Under the pieces are notes generated by a model. The model had not been told where the DNA came from, made no database searches, and worked only from the letters and a program-made list of their open reading frames with translations. A program made the translations under genes and the position numbers. From Gemmatimonadales bacterium (GTDB lineage: Bacteria > Gemmatimonadota > Gemmatimonadetes > Gemmatimonadales > GWC2-71-9): DNA of 6,026 bases. The stretch covers positions 1-6,026 of the forward strand of contig SPDF01000109.1 of the NCBI GenBank assembly GCA_004525055.1. The letters run 5' to 3'. How positions within the stretch are numbered: the first letter of the stretch is position 1; each line of letters starts with the position of its first letter. Shown here one piece after another: positions 5,261 through 6,026 of this stretch.

Positions 5261-6026
5261 TCAGCCCCGCCGGGCGCTCGCGAACGCCAGGAAGCCCTCG
5301 GCCGTGCGGGTGTTCAGCACTTCCGCCGGCCCCAGCCATCCCTTCCGGGCGATGCCAACGCCATACGTCACATTGCCGAGACCGGCGAGGTTGTGCGCAT
5401 CCGAGCCAATGGAAATCATGACGCCATGTGCACGCGCGCTCCGCAACACACGCCAGTCGAGGTCGAGCCGGTGCGGGTCGGCGTTGATTTCGATTGCCAC
5501 GCCCAGCGCGCCGGCCTTGGCGAAGATCTCCTCGAGATCGATCGCGTAGGCGTCGCGCGAAAGCAGGAGCCTTCCGGTGGGGTGACCCAGGATGGTGAGG
5601 TAGGGACTGTCGAGCGCCGCAAGGACCCGCGCCGTCATCTCCGGTCCGCTCAGGTTGAAGCGGCTGTGAATCGATCCGATGACGAAATCCAGCTTGGCGA
5701 GGACCTCGTCCTCGTAGTCGAGGCGGCCATCGACCAGGATGTCGGCCTCGACGCCGTGCAGGATTCGGAACCCCGTCATCCCGGCCCCGACTTCCGCGAT
5801 CTCGGCGGCCTGTCGAGCCAGCCTGTCCGGCGACAGCCCGCCGGCATATGCCGCCGACTGGCTGTGATCGGTGATGCCGATCCAGTCGTAGCCGGCGGCC
5901 TCGACCCCCTTGGCCAGCTCCGCCACTGAATTGGATCCGTCGGAATAGTTGGTGTGGCAATGGAGAAAACCGAGGAGGTCGGCCTCCTCGATCAATTTGG
6001 GGAGTGCATGTTCGGCGGCGGCGGCG
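5261..6026 (-). CDS. polX: PolX-family DNA polymerase, C-terminal PHP domain (5' end beyond window)
   Basis: The last 254 residues of a longer protein. A TTG at 5995 could pass as a start, but the frame stays open to the window edge and reads EHALPKLIEEADLLGFLHCHT, as PolX proteins do just before their PHP domain, so this is probably the tail of a full polymerase of about 570 residues. The PHP domain of bacterial PolX is a Mn-dependent 3'-5' exonuclease/phosphoesterase; the polymerase part fills short gaps in repair. Counting from the TTG codon, all nine expected metal ligands are visible: His12 and His14 (HCHT), Asp19 (SDG), His44 (TDHS), Glu83 (GVEADIL), His110 (GSIHS), His138 (GHPTG), Asp199 and His201 (SDAH). 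DHSQSAAYAGGLS and INADPHRLDLDW are PolX-like and argue against histidinol phosphatase or other stand-alone PHP enzymes. The TGA at 5261-5263 abuts the nth ATG. The polymerase domain itself is not seen. Confidence 0.92.
   Translation of the reverse strand, partial: AAAAEHALPKLIEEADLLGFLHCHTNYSDGSNSVAELAKGVEAAGYDWIGITDHSQSAAYAGGLSPDRLARQAAEIAEVGAGMTGFRILHGVEADILVDGRLDYEDEVLAKLDFVIGSIHSRFNLSGPEMTARVLAALDSPYLTILGHPTGRLLLSRDAYAIDLEEIFAKAGALGVAIEINADPHRLDLDWRVLRSARAHGVMISIGSDAHNLAGLGNVTYGVGIARKGWLGPAEVLNTRTAEGFLAFASARRG

Noticed and set aside
4499..5929. Long plus-strand open frame opposite nth and the PHP domain
   Set aside because: Both opposite genes have complete catalytic residue sets; this frame shows no motif.
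5261..5995. A complete stand-alone PHP protein starting at TTG 5995
   Set aside because: The frame is open upstream to the window edge and the upstream residues (EHALPKLIEEADLLG) match the linker before the PHP domain in PolX, so the TTG is most likely an internal Leu codon.
6014..6026. GGC repeat at the window edge as a microsatellite
   Set aside because: It is only about four units, encodes an alanine run in the PolX linker and is cut by the window edge.

Overview
The window is compact, GC-rich bacterial DNA. All seven genes lie on the minus strand, so transcription runs from high to low coordinates. The first and last genes run off the window edges. The only non-coding stretch of any size is 135 bases (2383-2517); no gene-free stretch exceeds 300 bases. 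I saw no tRNA, rRNA, CRISPR array, insertion sequence or attachment site. An outer-membrane barrel next to an outer-membrane-type lipoprotein indicates a Gram-negative cell. The gene content and composition would suit Gemmatimonadota or another high-GC soil phylum, but that placement is inference.

In transcription order, the first block (6026 down to 2518) is tightly packed. It holds the C-terminal PHP phosphoesterase domain of a PolX-type DNA polymerase (cut by the window edge), endonuclease III (nth) starting on the base right after the polX stop, a TetA-like 12-helix MFS exporter whose GTG start lies inside the nth end, a cytoplasmic cyclophilin-type prolyl isomerase 22 bases further on, and a DUF6941-like small protein joined to it by an ATGA overlap. 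This looks like one transcription unit. PolX and Nth plausibly act at successive steps of base excision repair. The exporter, isomerase and DUF6941 protein have no obvious link to repair.

The second block (2382 down to 1) follows the 135-base gap. The gap holds a small hairpin after the DUF6941 stop, a good sigma70-type promoter (TTGACA, 18 bp, TATGTT), a second small hairpin in the predicted leader and a clear ribosome binding site. Its genes are an OmpP1/FadL/TodX-family outer-membrane channel and, 17 bases on, an SGNH/GDSL-hydrolase lipoprotein that continues past base 1. Together they suggest a surface module: the lipoprotein would hydrolyse an ester or acyl substrate and the FadL-type barrel would take up the hydrophobic product. 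That link is inferred from gene order.

Most of the content belongs to known families. Points for a second look are the lipoprotein-FadL pair, the two lone cysteines in the FadL plug, the cysteine-rich region of the lipoprotein, a G9 tract in the DUF6941 gene where loss of one base gives an immediate stop, and the polX-nth junction. I did not find convincing evidence of a wholly new system.
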